Assembly (NCBI GenBank): GCA_000720375.1
Contig: JOAA01000020.1
Span: 62,001 to 126,000, forward strand
DNA length: 64,000 nucleotides
Direction: 5' to 3'
Source: Rhodococcus rhodnii
Lineage (GTDB): Bacteria > Actinomycetota > Actinomycetes > Mycobacteriales > Pseudonocardiaceae
The notes below the pieces were generated by a model, which saw only the letters and a list, made by a program, of their open reading frames with translations, did not search any database and had not been told where the DNA came from. A program made the translations under genes and the position numbers. The stretch's first letter is position 1. Every line of letters starts with the position of its first letter. Below are positions 1-8,449 of the stretch, one piece after another.

Positions 1-72
1 GTTCACCTGCTGCTCAGCCATACCCTGCTGACGCTGGTGCGGGACACGTTCCCCCAAGTCAGGGCAAGGTGA
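1..72 (+). CDS. C-terminal end of an unidentified protein (partial)
   Basis: An open frame enters from the left edge and ends with TGA at 70-72, giving a 23-residue tail ending in DTFPQVRAR. Nearly all third codon positions are G or C, as in the real genes of this window, which is why I accept it. The last bases overlap the 3' end of the convergent KASIII gene. The tail is too short to name a family. Confidence 0.4.
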   Translation, partial: VHLLLSHTLLTLVRDTFPQVRAR

Positions 73-766
73 CCACCTGCGCGGCGTAGCTCAGGCCCGC
101 ACCGAAGCCGATCAGCAGCGCGAGCGAGTCCCGCTCGACCGCTTTGGCCTCGACAAGCCGTTGCAGAGCAAGGGGAATCGACGCGGCCGACGTGTTGCCG
201 ACCGGCCCGATCCCCGGTTCTGCCGACGGGCCGACCACCGCGGCACCGGCACCGTCACCGAAAAGAATCGACGTTCCGAGATCGGCGGGATCGACCCACG
301 CCGTCATCCTTTCGGTACCGACAACGAGGACGTATTCGGCGGAACCGTTACGCACCACATCCGCCGCGACAGTCAGCGCGTAACAGAAACCCGCGCACGC
401 CGCGTTCAGGTCGAAGGCGCCCGCGGTGCGTGCGCCGATCCGTTGCGCGACTTCCGAGGCCACGTCCGGCATTGGTTTCTCGGCACTGCAGCTGGCGACG
501 ATCACCAGACCGATTCGCGAGGCCTCGATACCGGAATTCGCCAACGCCTGCCGCCCGGCCGCGATCGCCATCTCGTGCACCGTTTCGGTGGCGCCGGCCT
601 TGCGCAACGACACGATGCCGGTGCGCCCCCGCACCCACTCCCCCGTCCGCCCGAACCGCTTGGCGGTTTCCTCGCTGGTGACCACAGTGGACGGCTGGTA
701 GGCGCCGAATCCGATGATCCGCGCGCCGGCGACCACCGTGGCCTGCCGAAGGCGAGAAACTTTCAC
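59..766 (-). pseudogene. KASIII (FabH-like) ketoacyl synthase with internal deletion
   Basis: KASIII enzymes condense a starter acyl-CoA with malonyl-ACP or an analogue and are about 320-340 residues. This frame gives about 235. The N-terminal half is intact: GARIIGFGAYQPS, the nucleophile Cys in LNAACAGF and the GDGAGAAVVGPS strand. Right after PGIGPV it jumps to GNTSAASIPLAL, which carries the catalytic Asn and normally lies some 80-90 residues later. The catalytic His (normally in HQAN) is therefore missing and the enzyme should not condense. The join is near base 199 and stays in frame. GTG at 766 is chosen because GGTGGAG lies 8 bases upstream; ATG at 784 or 823 is possible. It follows the TetR gene on the same strand, probably co-transcribed. 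An assembly error is the main alternative. Confidence 0.8.
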
Positions 767-831
767 AGCAGAAACTCCACCCATGGGCACATCTTGGTGG
801 CTACCAATGAGTAAGAGCGTCATCCTTGAGT

Positions 832-1482
832 CTATGTTTTCGGGGGTGTCGCGGCAGGCCCCATCAATACTGCCAAGTAACTTATCGCGAATGCGCGAAC
901 AGAGTCGTCATCGTCCAGAGGAATGCAACTGTCCGGAGTGAGCGCGAACGAGATGGCAAGCCTTACGAAAAGCTCGGCGACACCTGCCGGATCCCGCCCG
1001 TCAACCGGCTTGTCACCGCCTGGCAGCCCTTCTGCCTGACTGACCAGGAAATCACGGGCGGCGGCCACCACAAGCCCGCCGTTGACGGTGAGATACGGCA
1101 ACAACGCTTCCGGGTCAGTGGACAGAAGACGTGACAACAACGGGTCACGGCGGGTATACCGCATCCCCACCACAAAGCCTTCGACCAGCCGTTCCCGCAC
1201 GGTCGGCACCTTGTTGACAGCCGCGGCGATACTGCCGAAGAACCGGCGTGACTCGCGCACCAGAACTGCCTGAACAAGCACGTCTTTGTTCTCAAACCGC
1301 CGGTACAAGGTCGCACGGGACACACCGGCACGTTTGGCCACAGAGTCGACGTTCGTACGCCGCAGGCCGTAGTCGAGGAACTCGGCAAGGGCCGCGTCGA
1401 GAATGGTCTCGCTGACCGGATCGCTCACCAGCCCTGCCGTCAGCACCAGGTCAAGCAGGGCATTCGGCTCAGCGGAAGTCAC
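832..1482 (-). CDS. TetR/AcrR family transcriptional regulator
   Basis: 216 residues. The N-terminal helix-turn-helix reads VAKRAGVSRATLYRRFENKDVLVQAVL, a standard TetR DNA-binding unit. The C-terminal ligand-binding half is divergent, so the inducer is unknown. A longer frame begins at 1539, but that start lies inside the CTCGTGAGTG hairpin, so GTG at 1482 is preferred. The KASIII remnant follows by less than 70 bases on the same strand, so the pair may be one transcript and the regulator may control itself. Position next to icmF and a hydroxyacyl-CoA dehydrogenase suggests an acyl-CoA-type signal, which is inference only. Confidence 0.85.
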   Translation of the reverse strand: MTSAEPNALLDLVLTAGLVSDPVSETILDAALAEFLDYGLRRTNVDSVAKRAGVSRATLYRRFENKDVLVQAVLVRESRRFFGSIAAAVNKVPTVRERLVEGFVVGMRYTRRDPLLSRLLSTDPEALLPYLTVNGGLVVAAARDFLVSQAEGLPGGDKPVDGRDPAGVAELFVRLAISFALTPDSCIPLDDDDSVRAFAISYLAVLMGPAATPPKT

Positions 1483-1500
1483 AACGAACAGCCTAGAACC

Positions 1501-1546
1501 CTCGTGAGTGGTTAGTCCGGTTAGAACCGGCCGAACCACTCACGAG
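1501..1546. repeat. CTCGTGAGTG-type long hairpin (terminator-like dispersed repeat)
   Basis: Perfect 13-bp inverted arms CTCGTGAGTGGTT (1501-1513) and AACCACTCACGAG (1534-1546) enclose a second perfect hairpin, CCGGTT-AG-AACCGG (1517-1530). It lies between the hydroxyacyl-CoA dehydrogenase gene and the TetR gene, both on the minus strand, so it can end the icmF transcript. The outer arm has the same CTCGTGAGTG core as the hairpin at 31298-31335. Confidence 0.85.
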
Positions 1547-1561
1547 GCCCACGCTGGAACT

Positions 1562-2419
1562 TCAGTACTGGAAGAAGCCGCGCCCGTTCTTCTTGCCCAG
1601 CAAACCCGCGTCCACCATGCGCAGCAGCAACGGCGGCGGCGAGTACAGCGGCTCCTTGAACTCCGCGTACATCGATTCCGCGATCGCCTTGGTGGTGTCC
1701 AGCCCGATCAGGTCCGTCAGGTGCAGCGGGCCCATCGGGTGCGCGCACCCCAGCACCATGCCGTTGTCGATGTCCTCCGGCGAGGCGAAGCCCGATTCGA
1801 GCATCCGGATCGCCGACAGCAGGTACGGCACCAGCAGCGCGTTCACCACGAACCCGGCGCGGTCCTGCGACCGGATGACCTGCTTGCCCAGCGCGGACGT
1901 GACGAACTCCTCGGCGCGGGACTGGGTCTGGGCACCGGTCAGCAGCGACGGCACCAGCTCGACCAGCTTGAGCACCGGCACCGGGTTGAAGAAGTGCACG
2001 CCGATGACCTGCTCGGGCCGGTTCGTGGCCATGCCGAGCTTCATGATCGGAATCGACGAGGTGTTCGACGCGAAGATCGCCGTCTGGTCCTCGACGACCT
2101 TGTCCAGTGCCGTGAAGACGTCCGTCTTGATCTGCTCGTTCTCCGCGACCGCCTCCACGGTGAACTGGCGGTCGGCCAGCTCGCCGATGTCGGTGCAGAA
2201 GTGGATCCGGCCGAACGCCGCCTCCCGCTGCTCGGCCGAGAGCTTGCCGTTGCGGACGCCGCGGTCGAGGGACTTCTCGATCCGGGCCTTCCCGGCCGCC
2301 AACGCGTCCGCCGACGCCTCGGTGACCTTCACGTCAAGCCCGGACCGCGCGCACACCTCCGCGATACCCGAACCCATCAGACCACAGCCGATCACACCCA
2401 CGCGGCGGATCTCGCTCAC
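1562..2419 (-). CDS. 3-hydroxyacyl-CoA (3-hydroxybutyryl-CoA) dehydrogenase
   Basis: 285 residues, the full length of the short monofunctional Hbd/PaaH/FadB2 family, which oxidises (S)-3-hydroxyacyl-CoA to 3-ketoacyl-CoA with NAD(P). The Rossmann motif is GVIGCGLMGSGIAEV at the N-terminus, the catalytic His is in HFFNPVPVLKLVELVP, and the C-terminal domain contains GFVVNALLVPYL and GCAHPMGPLHLTDLIGLD. GTG at 2419 has GAAGGGA five bases upstream. Upstream in-frame ATGs (2437, 2449) would touch or overlap the icmF stop. It follows icmF directly and is probably translationally coupled, fitting short or branched acyl-CoA turnover. Confidence 0.93.
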   Translation of the reverse strand: MSEIRRVGVIGCGLMGSGIAEVCARSGLDVKVTEASADALAAGKARIEKSLDRGVRNGKLSAEQREAAFGRIHFCTDIGELADRQFTVEAVAENEQIKTDVFTALDKVVEDQTAIFASNTSSIPIMKLGMATNRPEQVIGVHFFNPVPVLKLVELVPSLLTGAQTQSRAEEFVTSALGKQVIRSQDRAGFVVNALLVPYLLSAIRMLESGFASPEDIDNGMVLGCAHPMGPLHLTDLIGLDTTKAIAESMYAEFKEPLYSPPPLLLRMVDAGLLGKKNGRGFFQY

Positions 2420-2441
2420 GCTTGTCCCTTCACTCATAAGC

Positions 2442-5400
2442 TCACACATTACGGCGGTACTGACCGCCGACTTCGAAGAACGCCTCGGTCACCTGGCCCA
2501 GCGTGCACACCCTGGCCGCCTTCATCAGCTCGGCGAAGACGTTCTCCCCCGAAACCGCCGCCGCACGCAGCCGCCGCAGCGCCTCCTGTGCGTCGTCGCG
2601 GTGCTTGGTCTGGAAGTCACCGGTCCGGTCGACCTGCGAGCGCTTCTCCTCCTCGGTCGCACGCGCCAGCTCGATCTCGATCGGCTCCTCCGAGCCGTTG
2701 TCCGGCAGGAACGTGTTCACGCCGATCAGCGGCAGCGAACCGTCGTGCTTGCGGGTCTCGTAGAGCATCGACTCGTCCTGGATGCGCCCGCGCTGGTAGC
2801 CGGTCTCCATCGCGCCGAGCACGCCGCCGCGGTCGGACAGCCGGTCGAACTCGGCCAGCACGGCCTCTTCGACCAGGTCGGTCAGCTCGTCGATGATGAA
2901 CGAGCCCTGCAGCGGGTTCTCGTTCTTCGACAGGCCCCACTCCTTGTTGACGATCAGCTGGATCGCCATCGCCCGGCGTACCGACGCCTCGGTCGGCGTG
3001 GTGATCGCTTCGTCATAGGCGTTGGTGTGCAAGGAGTTGCAGTTGTCGTACAACGCGCACAGCGCCTGCAGTGTCGTGCGGATGTCGTTGAAGCTCATCT
3101 CCTGCGCGTGCAGGGAACGGCCCGAGGTCTGCACGTGGTACTTGAACTTCTGCGAACGCTCGTTGGCGCCGTAGCGTTCGCGCATCGCGACGGCCCAGAT
3201 CCGCCTGGCGACCCGGCCGATCACGCTGTACTCGGCGTCCATCCCGTTGGAGAAGAAGAACGACAGGTTCGGCGCGAAGTCGTCGATGTGCATGCCGCGC
3301 GCCAGGTAGGACTCCACGTAGGTGAAGCCGTTGGCGAGCGTGAACGCGAGCTGGCTGATCGGGTTCGCCCCGGCCTCGGCGATGTGGTAGCCGGAGATCG
3401 ACACCGAGTAGAAGTTGCGGACCTTGTTCTGGATGAACCACTCCTGGACGTCCGCCATCATCCGCAGCGAGAACTCGGTGGAGAAGATGCACGTGTTCTG
3501 GCCTTGGTCCTCCTTGAGGATGTCGGCCTGGACCGTGCCGCGCACGTTCGCCAGCGCCCATGCGGCCAGCTCAGCGTGCTCCTGCTCCGTCGGCTCACGG
3601 CCGTGGTCGGCGCGGAACGCGTCCACCCGCTGGTCGATCGCGGTGTTCAGGAAGTAAGCCAGGATCGTCGGCGCGGGGCCGTTGATCGTCATCGACACCG
3701 AGGTGGTGGGCGAGGTCAGGTCGAAGCCGTCGTACAGCGCCTTCATGTCGTCCAGCGACGCGATGGACACGCCCGAGGTACCGATCTTGCCGTAGACGTC
3801 CGGCGGGGTGTCCGGGTCACGGCCGTAGAGCGTGACCGAGTCGAACGCGGTCGACAGGCGCGTTGCCTCGGAGCCCTGGGACAGGTACTTGAAGCGCCGG
3901 TTGGTGCGGAACGCGTCGCCCTCGCCTGCGAACATCCGCGCCGGGTCCTCGCCTTCCCGCTTGAACGGGAAAACGCCCGCGGTGAACGGGAACTTGCCCG
4001 GCAGGTTCTCCTTGCGCAGGAACCGCAGCACTTCGCCTTCGTCGTCGAACGTCGGCAGCGCCACTCGCGGGATCTTGCTGCCCGACAACGTCTCCCTGAC
4101 CAGCGGCGTGTGCAGCTCCTTGTCGCGGATCCGCACCACGAGCTCGTCGCCGGTGTAGTCCTCTTTGGTCTTCGGCCAGTCCGCCAGCAGGTCTCGGGCT
4201 TCCTGGTCGACTTTCTTGGCAGCGGTGGAAACCAGGCCGTCGACGTCCGTTGTGGACAGATCGGCGCGGGCAAGCGCTTCCTTGGTCGCCTCGAAGTGCT
4301 TCAGTTCGCGGACCGCGGCGACCTGCTGATCGGTGCGCTCGTGGTAGCCGCGGATCGTGTCGGCGATGTCCGACAGGTACCGGGCTCGCGACGCCGGGAC
4401 CACGGTCGCCGCGGACGTCGAAATCTTGTGGTCGACGACCGGCAGCGTTCCCTCGCTGACGGTCAGGCCCTTGTCCACCAACGCGTCGCGCAGGTACTGG
4501 TAGAGCGCGGTCACGCCGTCGTCGTTGAAGGTCGCGGCGCTGGTACCGAAGACCGGCATGTCCTCCCAGGACTGGCCGAACGCCTCCCGGTTGCGCACCA
4601 TCTGGCGCCCGACGTCGCGACGGGCATCCTCGGCGCCCCGGCGCTCGAACTTGTTGATCGCCACGGCGTCGGCGAAGTCCAGCATGTCGATCTTCTCCAG
4701 CTGCGACGCGGCGCCGAACTCCGGCGTCATCACGTACAGCGACAGATCGACGAACGGCACGATCGCCGCGTCACCCTGACCGATACCGGGCGTTTCGACG
4801 ATGATCAGGTCGTACCCTGCGGCCTTGCACGCGGTGATGGCGTCTGCCAGACCATCCGGAACCTCAGCACCGGCACGGCGCGTGGCCAGCGAGCGGAAGA
4901 AGACGCTCTCGCCATCGACGCTGTTCATCCGGATGCGGTCGCCCAGCAGCGCGCCACCGCCACGGCGACGCGTCGGGTCGATCGCGAGGACAGCGATGCG
5001 CACCTTGTCCTGCTGGTCCTGCCGGAACCTCCGGACCAGCTCGTCGGTCAGCGACGACTTGCCGGATCCACCGGTGCCCGTGATGCCGAGAACCGGCACC
5101 TGGCGGGCGGTTTTCAGGACGTCCTTGTCGAAGACACCGGCCTCGATCTGGGTGATCGCCCGCGCCAGCACGTCCTGCTGACCGCTGAAAAGCCCGTCCC
5201 ACGTCTCCGGCGCCCGGTCGGCCAGCGGGTAGTCGCAGGCCTCGACCATCGTGTTGATCATCTTGGCCAACCCCATCTTCTGGCCGTCGGCCGGCGAGAA
5301 GATGTGCGTGACACCGCGCGAGTGCAGCAGGTCGATCTCGGCGGGCACGATCACGCCGCCCCCGCCGCCGTAGACCTTGATGTGCCCGGCGCCGCGCTCG

Positions 5401-5666
5401 TTGAGCAGCTCGACGAGGTACGAGAAGTACTCGACGTGCCCGCCCTGGTAGGCGCTGATCGCCACACCCTGGACGTCTTCCTGGATGGCGGCCGCGACGA
5501 CTTCCTTGACCGAGCGGTTGTGCCCGAGGTGGATCACCTCGGCGCCCTGGGACTGCAGGATCCGCCGCATGATGTTGATCGCGGCGTCGTGGCCGTCGAA
5601 CAAGCTGGCCGCCGTGACGAACCGGACCGGGTTCGCCGGCCGGTGCAAAGGCGCCTGAGAGGTCAT
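2442..5666 (-). CDS. icmF: Fused isobutyryl-CoA mutase IcmF
   Basis: 1074 residues, the family's normal size. It interconverts isobutyryl-CoA and n-butyryl-CoA with adenosylcobalamin and carries its own G-protein chaperone. The B12 domain (1-140) has the base-off motif LFDGHDAAINIMRR with the cobalt-ligand His26. The MeaB-like GTPase follows, with P-loop GITGTGGSGKSS at 195-206 and a later NKFE. The mutase barrel fills the C-terminal half. ATG at 5666 begins MTSQAPLHRPANPV just before the conserved B12 fold; upstream in-frame codons are low-complexity and not family-like. It forms an operon with the hydroxyacyl-CoA dehydrogenase, consistent with valine or branched-chain acyl catabolism, or supply of butyryl and isobutyryl units. 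Confidence 0.97.
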   Translation of the reverse strand: MTSQAPLHRPANPVRFVTAASLFDGHDAAINIMRRILQSQGAEVIHLGHNRSVKEVVAAAIQEDVQGVAISAYQGGHVEYFSYLVELLNERGAGHIKVYGGGGGVIVPAEIDLLHSRGVTHIFSPADGQKMGLAKMINTMVEACDYPLADRAPETWDGLFSGQQDVLARAITQIEAGVFDKDVLKTARQVPVLGITGTGGSGKSSLTDELVRRFRQDQQDKVRIAVLAIDPTRRRGGGALLGDRIRMNSVDGESVFFRSLATRRAGAEVPDGLADAITACKAAGYDLIIVETPGIGQGDAAIVPFVDLSLYVMTPEFGAASQLEKIDMLDFADAVAINKFERRGAEDARRDVGRQMVRNREAFGQSWEDMPVFGTSAATFNDDGVTALYQYLRDALVDKGLTVSEGTLPVVDHKISTSAATVVPASRARYLSDIADTIRGYHERTDQQVAAVRELKHFEATKEALARADLSTTDVDGLVSTAAKKVDQEARDLLADWPKTKEDYTGDELVVRIRDKELHTPLVRETLSGSKIPRVALPTFDDEGEVLRFLRKENLPGKFPFTAGVFPFKREGEDPARMFAGEGDAFRTNRRFKYLSQGSEATRLSTAFDSVTLYGRDPDTPPDVYGKIGTSGVSIASLDDMKALYDGFDLTSPTTSVSMTINGPAPTILAYFLNTAIDQRVDAFRADHGREPTEQEHAELAAWALANVRGTVQADILKEDQGQNTCIFSTEFSLRMMADVQEWFIQNKVRNFYSVSISGYHIAEAGANPISQLAFTLANGFTYVESYLARGMHIDDFAPNLSFFFSNGMDAEYSVIGRVARRIWAVAMRERYGANERSQKFKYHVQTSGRSLHAQEMSFNDIRTTLQALCALYDNCNSLHTNAYDEAITTPTEASVRRAMAIQLIVNKEWGLSKNENPLQGSFIIDELTDLVEEAVLAEFDRLSDRGGVLGAMETGYQRGRIQDESMLYETRKHDGSLPLIGVNTFLPDNGSEEPIEIELARATEEEKRSQVDRTGDFQTKHRDDAQEALRRLRAAAVSGENVFAELMKAARVCTLGQVTEAFFEVGGQYRRNV

Positions 5667-5748
5667 CTCAATAGTTTGACGTCCAACCTTCTCACGGACA
5701 ACCCGATGTGTCCCGCGTCTCCCGGAAAAGCGGCCCCTACCTGCTAGA

Positions 5749-6360
5749 TCAGCGAAGCAGCACGAACACGACACCGCCGACGACAGGCCCGAGAATTGAA
5801 CCGACAACGACCTGAGCGGCAGTGTGGTCATGCACCTTGACCCGCGCCCACGCCACCAATGCGACCAGCGGGATGAGGACAGCCATGATCCAGCCGTAGA
5901 TCAGGATGACGGTGGCGACGGCACCGCCCGCGACCGTCGCGTGCAGCGACACCTTCCACCACTTGGTGATGATCACGCACACGACCAGGACAGTCACCAT
6001 GGACCACGCCAGCGCCAGCACGTCCCTCGGCGCGTCCCACACGAGCAGGATCACCAATCCGACCAGCGCGGACACCAGGCACATCATCAACGGCAGAAAG
6101 CGTCGCTCCCGCTCACGCACCCAGTGCCCATCCCACTTCCCGCGCCGCGCACCCCGGATGATGAACGCCATCGGCAGCACGCTGTAGAAGACGGCCACCA
6201 CCAGCGACCACAGGATGGTCGCGAGGACCTTGTGCCCGGTGGCGTTCCACGCGACCGCGAACGGCAGCAGCACCACGATCGTCGCGGGCGAGAGCACTTC
6301 GGTGACGATCTTGGCAAGGCGCAGACCGGAACCAGGCACGGGAGGAGCTTCATCAACCAC
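5749..6360 (-). CDS. PAP2-family membrane phosphatase-like protein
   Basis: 203 residues with about five or six hydrophobic segments. Segments with HATVAGGAVA and the later ARVKVHDHTAAQVVVGSILGP match the second and third active-site regions of type 2 phosphatidic acid phosphatases (R-x5-H-x3). The N-terminal KxxxxxxRP region is weak, so lipid phosphatase activity is likely but not certain. It lies 80 bases upstream of icmF on the same strand and may be separately transcribed. A typical role would be dephosphorylating a lipid or polyprenyl phosphate at the membrane. Confidence 0.8.
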   Translation of the reverse strand: MVDEAPPVPGSGLRLAKIVTEVLSPATIVVLLPFAVAWNATGHKVLATILWSLVVAVFYSVLPMAFIIRGARRGKWDGHWVRERERRFLPLMMCLVSALVGLVILLVWDAPRDVLALAWSMVTVLVVCVIITKWWKVSLHATVAGGAVATVILIYGWIMAVLIPLVALVAWARVKVHDHTAAQVVVGSILGPVVGGVVFVLLR

Positions 6361-6427
6361 AGCGCAATCCTGGCATTCCCCCAGGAGACGGCGATGAAGC
6401 GGCCAGGCGTCCTCACCGGGAAGCAGC

Positions 6428-6837
6428 TCAGGCTGCGTACGCCGCGGTGAGCCGCTCGGCGATGTCCCACAGTTCGCGTTCGCGTTGTGGGTCGTAGGAC
6501 TCCTCGGACGAACGGGTCACGTGGTCGCGGTCGACGTACGAGCCGGTCGGCGCCTTCGTAGTGCCGAGGACAACAGGTGGTTGGTGAGCACGTTGATGGC
6601 GAACGTGGCTTCGAAACCGTCGGGCCCTTCGGTGAGCGCGTTCGTGTACTGCATGCCCGCGTTGCCCACGAAGCCATGCAGCGGCGGCAGATCACCGCGT
6701 GCCAGCCGATCCCGGATCTCGTCGGCCGCCGTGCGCACGCTCGTCAGCGAAACGAGGTCCGCGTTCACATGAGAACCCGCGGCCGGCGGCGCCCCGCGAG
6801 CGACGACGAGGAGATGCGTGTCGGGTGACTCGCGCAT
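6428..6837 (-). pseudogene. Short-chain dehydrogenase remnant (5' and internal deletion, frameshift)
   Basis: From 6837 the frame reads SDR-like sequence from after the first strand: PDTHLLVVARG, DLVSLTSVRTAADEIR, GFVGNAGMQ and FEATFAINVLTNHLL. The N-terminal TGxxxGIG cofactor loop is gone. The frame then jumps to an SDR C-terminus in another frame, APTGSYVDRDHVTRSS through ERELWDIAERLT, stopping at 6428. The catalytic Ser and YxxxK region, roughly 150-170 residues, has been deleted. The start lies 3 bases from the divergent regulator's start, leaving no promoter. The gene cannot make a working enzyme. Confidence 0.85.
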
Positions 6838-6840
6838 GAT

Positions 6841-7623
6841 GTGCTCTCTGCGGGCCGTCGCGCCCCGGGACTACGGCGTGAGGAACTCGCGCAGCTGGCT
6901 GGGCTCTCCGTCGAGTACGTGCTGCGCCTGGAGCAGGGCCGCGCGACCAACCCCTCGGCTCAGGTCGTCGGCGCTCTCGCGCGCGCATTGCAGCTCTCCC
7001 GCACCGAACGCGACCAGCTCTACCGCGGCGCCGGCCTCTTGCCGCCCCAGGACGGGACGGTCAACACGCACGTATCGCCGGGCATCCAGCGTCTCGCCGC
7101 GCGCCTGGGGGACGTCCCCATCGGGGTGTTCACCGCCGACTGGACCCTCGTGTGGTGGAATCCCATGTGGAGCGCGCTGCTCGGCGACGCGTCCGAAGTT
7201 CCTGTCACCGAACGAAACCTCGCCCGCGTTCTGTTCAGCGACGGCGCCGCGATGCGTCTTGTGTGGCCGGAGCGCCGCGAGGACGCCTTCGCCGCGTCGA
7301 TCGTCGCCGATCTCAAGGAGGCGGTGTCCCGCTATCCTGCCGACGTCCGGCTGAACCGCCTGGTGCGGGACCTGCGGGAGACGTCCGACGCCTTCGCCCA
7401 CAACTGGGACACAGCGACGGCGACCCCGCACGTGACCGAGCGCAAGACGATCCGGCACCCGGAGGTCGGCGACATCCTGCTCGACTGCGACGTGCTCATC
7501 GTTCCGGGCGCCGACCTGCGCGTGGTCACCTACACCGCGGCGGCAGGCACCACCGACGCGGGGAAACTCGAACTGCTCCGCGTCACCGGCGGCCGCAGTG
7601 CGTTCGACGGCGTGCAGACGTAA
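6841..7623 (+). pseudogene. XRE regulator with MmyB-like ligand domain, 5'-truncated
   Basis: 260 residues. It begins inside the helix-turn-helix (RAPGLRREELAQLAGLSVEYVLRLEQGR), then carries the full MmyB-like ligand-binding half (VFTADWTLVWWNPMWSALLGD to GGRSAFDGVQT). Family members normally have about 20-25 more residues before the APGLRREELA motif. Here the reading frame starts 3 bases from the divergent SDR remnant, so its first helix, start and promoter appear lost in one event with the SDR's 5' end. Regulators of this type usually face and control the adjacent SDR gene. If ATG 6841 is used, a shortened protein might be made, but expression is doubtful. Confidence 0.75.
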
Positions 7624-7630
7624 CCGAAAG

Positions 7631-8449
7631 TCAGCGGTCCTGATCAGCCCGGCGAAACCGCTGGTACAGCGGGGTGAGCACGTCGATCAACGGTTCGCCG
7701 CGGACCTGGATCGCGGGCGCGTCGACCCGCAGCAACACCAGGTCGGCGTCCTGAGGTTCGGGCTGCGGTGGCAACGGCCCGACGGTGAAGAAGTTGTCCA
7801 CGCCCAATGCCGTCTCCGGTTCGGCAGGCGTTTCCTCGGACCGGTTCTTGCGGAGTCTGCCCAGCAGTTCGGCCTTGGACCGGCCACGCCACTCGAAGAT
7901 CAGGAACGGGTCCTCGTCGAACCGTTCGGCCAGCAGGAAACACACCGCGGCCACGTGCTTGCACGGCACCGCCCAGTCCGGGCAGCTGCAGTGCATCGGC
8001 AGGTCACGGGCGGCGGCCGGGAACAGCGGGACGTCGAGTTCGGCGAAGACCTCTTCGATCTCCGGTGGCATCTCCCCGGCCAGCAGCTTCGCCGCGAACA
8101 GCGCCTTGCTCGCGAGTTTCTCGGTGACGAGGTCCCATTGCTTGGTGGTCAACGGCTTTGAGATCAGTTTGACCGCGTACGGCTCCCGCCGGGAGCCCTG
8201 TACCTTCGCGATGACCTTGCCCGCCGAGATGTCCAGCGACATCACCTGGCCGGCCCGCGCGTAGTTCTTGCCCCGGCTCATCCGCCCGCCGAGCTGCAAC
8301 TCTTCGAGCACGGTGATGAACCGCTGCGACCACCAGGTGGTCGCGATCTTGCCTCGGGCGCGGCGGGCCTTGATGCCGTTCTCGACCTTGATCGGGCCGG
8401 TCGACGGGTAGTCCTGCCACCAGTTCTTGTCGGGCTTGTCGTCCGGCAT
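7631..8449 (-). CDS. SWIM zinc-finger protein
   Basis: 272 residues. The SWIM motif CxCx(n)CxH is complete (CSCPDWAVPCKHVAAVCFLL near the middle), preceded by a conserved region starting with WWSQRFITVLEEL. SWIM domains bind DNA or protein and coordinate zinc. The ATG follows the stop codon of the SNF2 helicase gene without a gap (GTAGATG), so the two are made together. This SWIM-plus-SNF2 pairing recurs in actinobacteria, and the partners probably act on the same chromatin or DNA substrate. The physiological role is not known to me. Confidence 0.92.
   Translation of the reverse strand: MPDDKPDKNWWQDYPSTGPIKVENGIKARRARGKIATTWWSQRFITVLEELQLGGRMSRGKNYARAGQVMSLDISAGKVIAKVQGSRREPYAVKLISKPLTTKQWDLVTEKLASKALFAAKLLAGEMPPEIEEVFAELDVPLFPAAARDLPMHCSCPDWAVPCKHVAAVCFLLAERFDEDPFLIFEWRGRSKAELLGRLRKNRSEETPAEPETALGVDNFFTVGPLPPQPEPQDADLVLLRVDAPAIQVRGEPLIDVLTPLYQRFRRADQDR

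Noticed and set aside
1593..5747. Very long plus-strand open frame opposite icmF and the hydroxyacyl-CoA dehydrogenase
   Set aside because: It is the antisense shadow of G+C-rich genes: low-complexity Arg/Gly/His/Val composition, no domain, and the opposite strand encodes complete enzymes.
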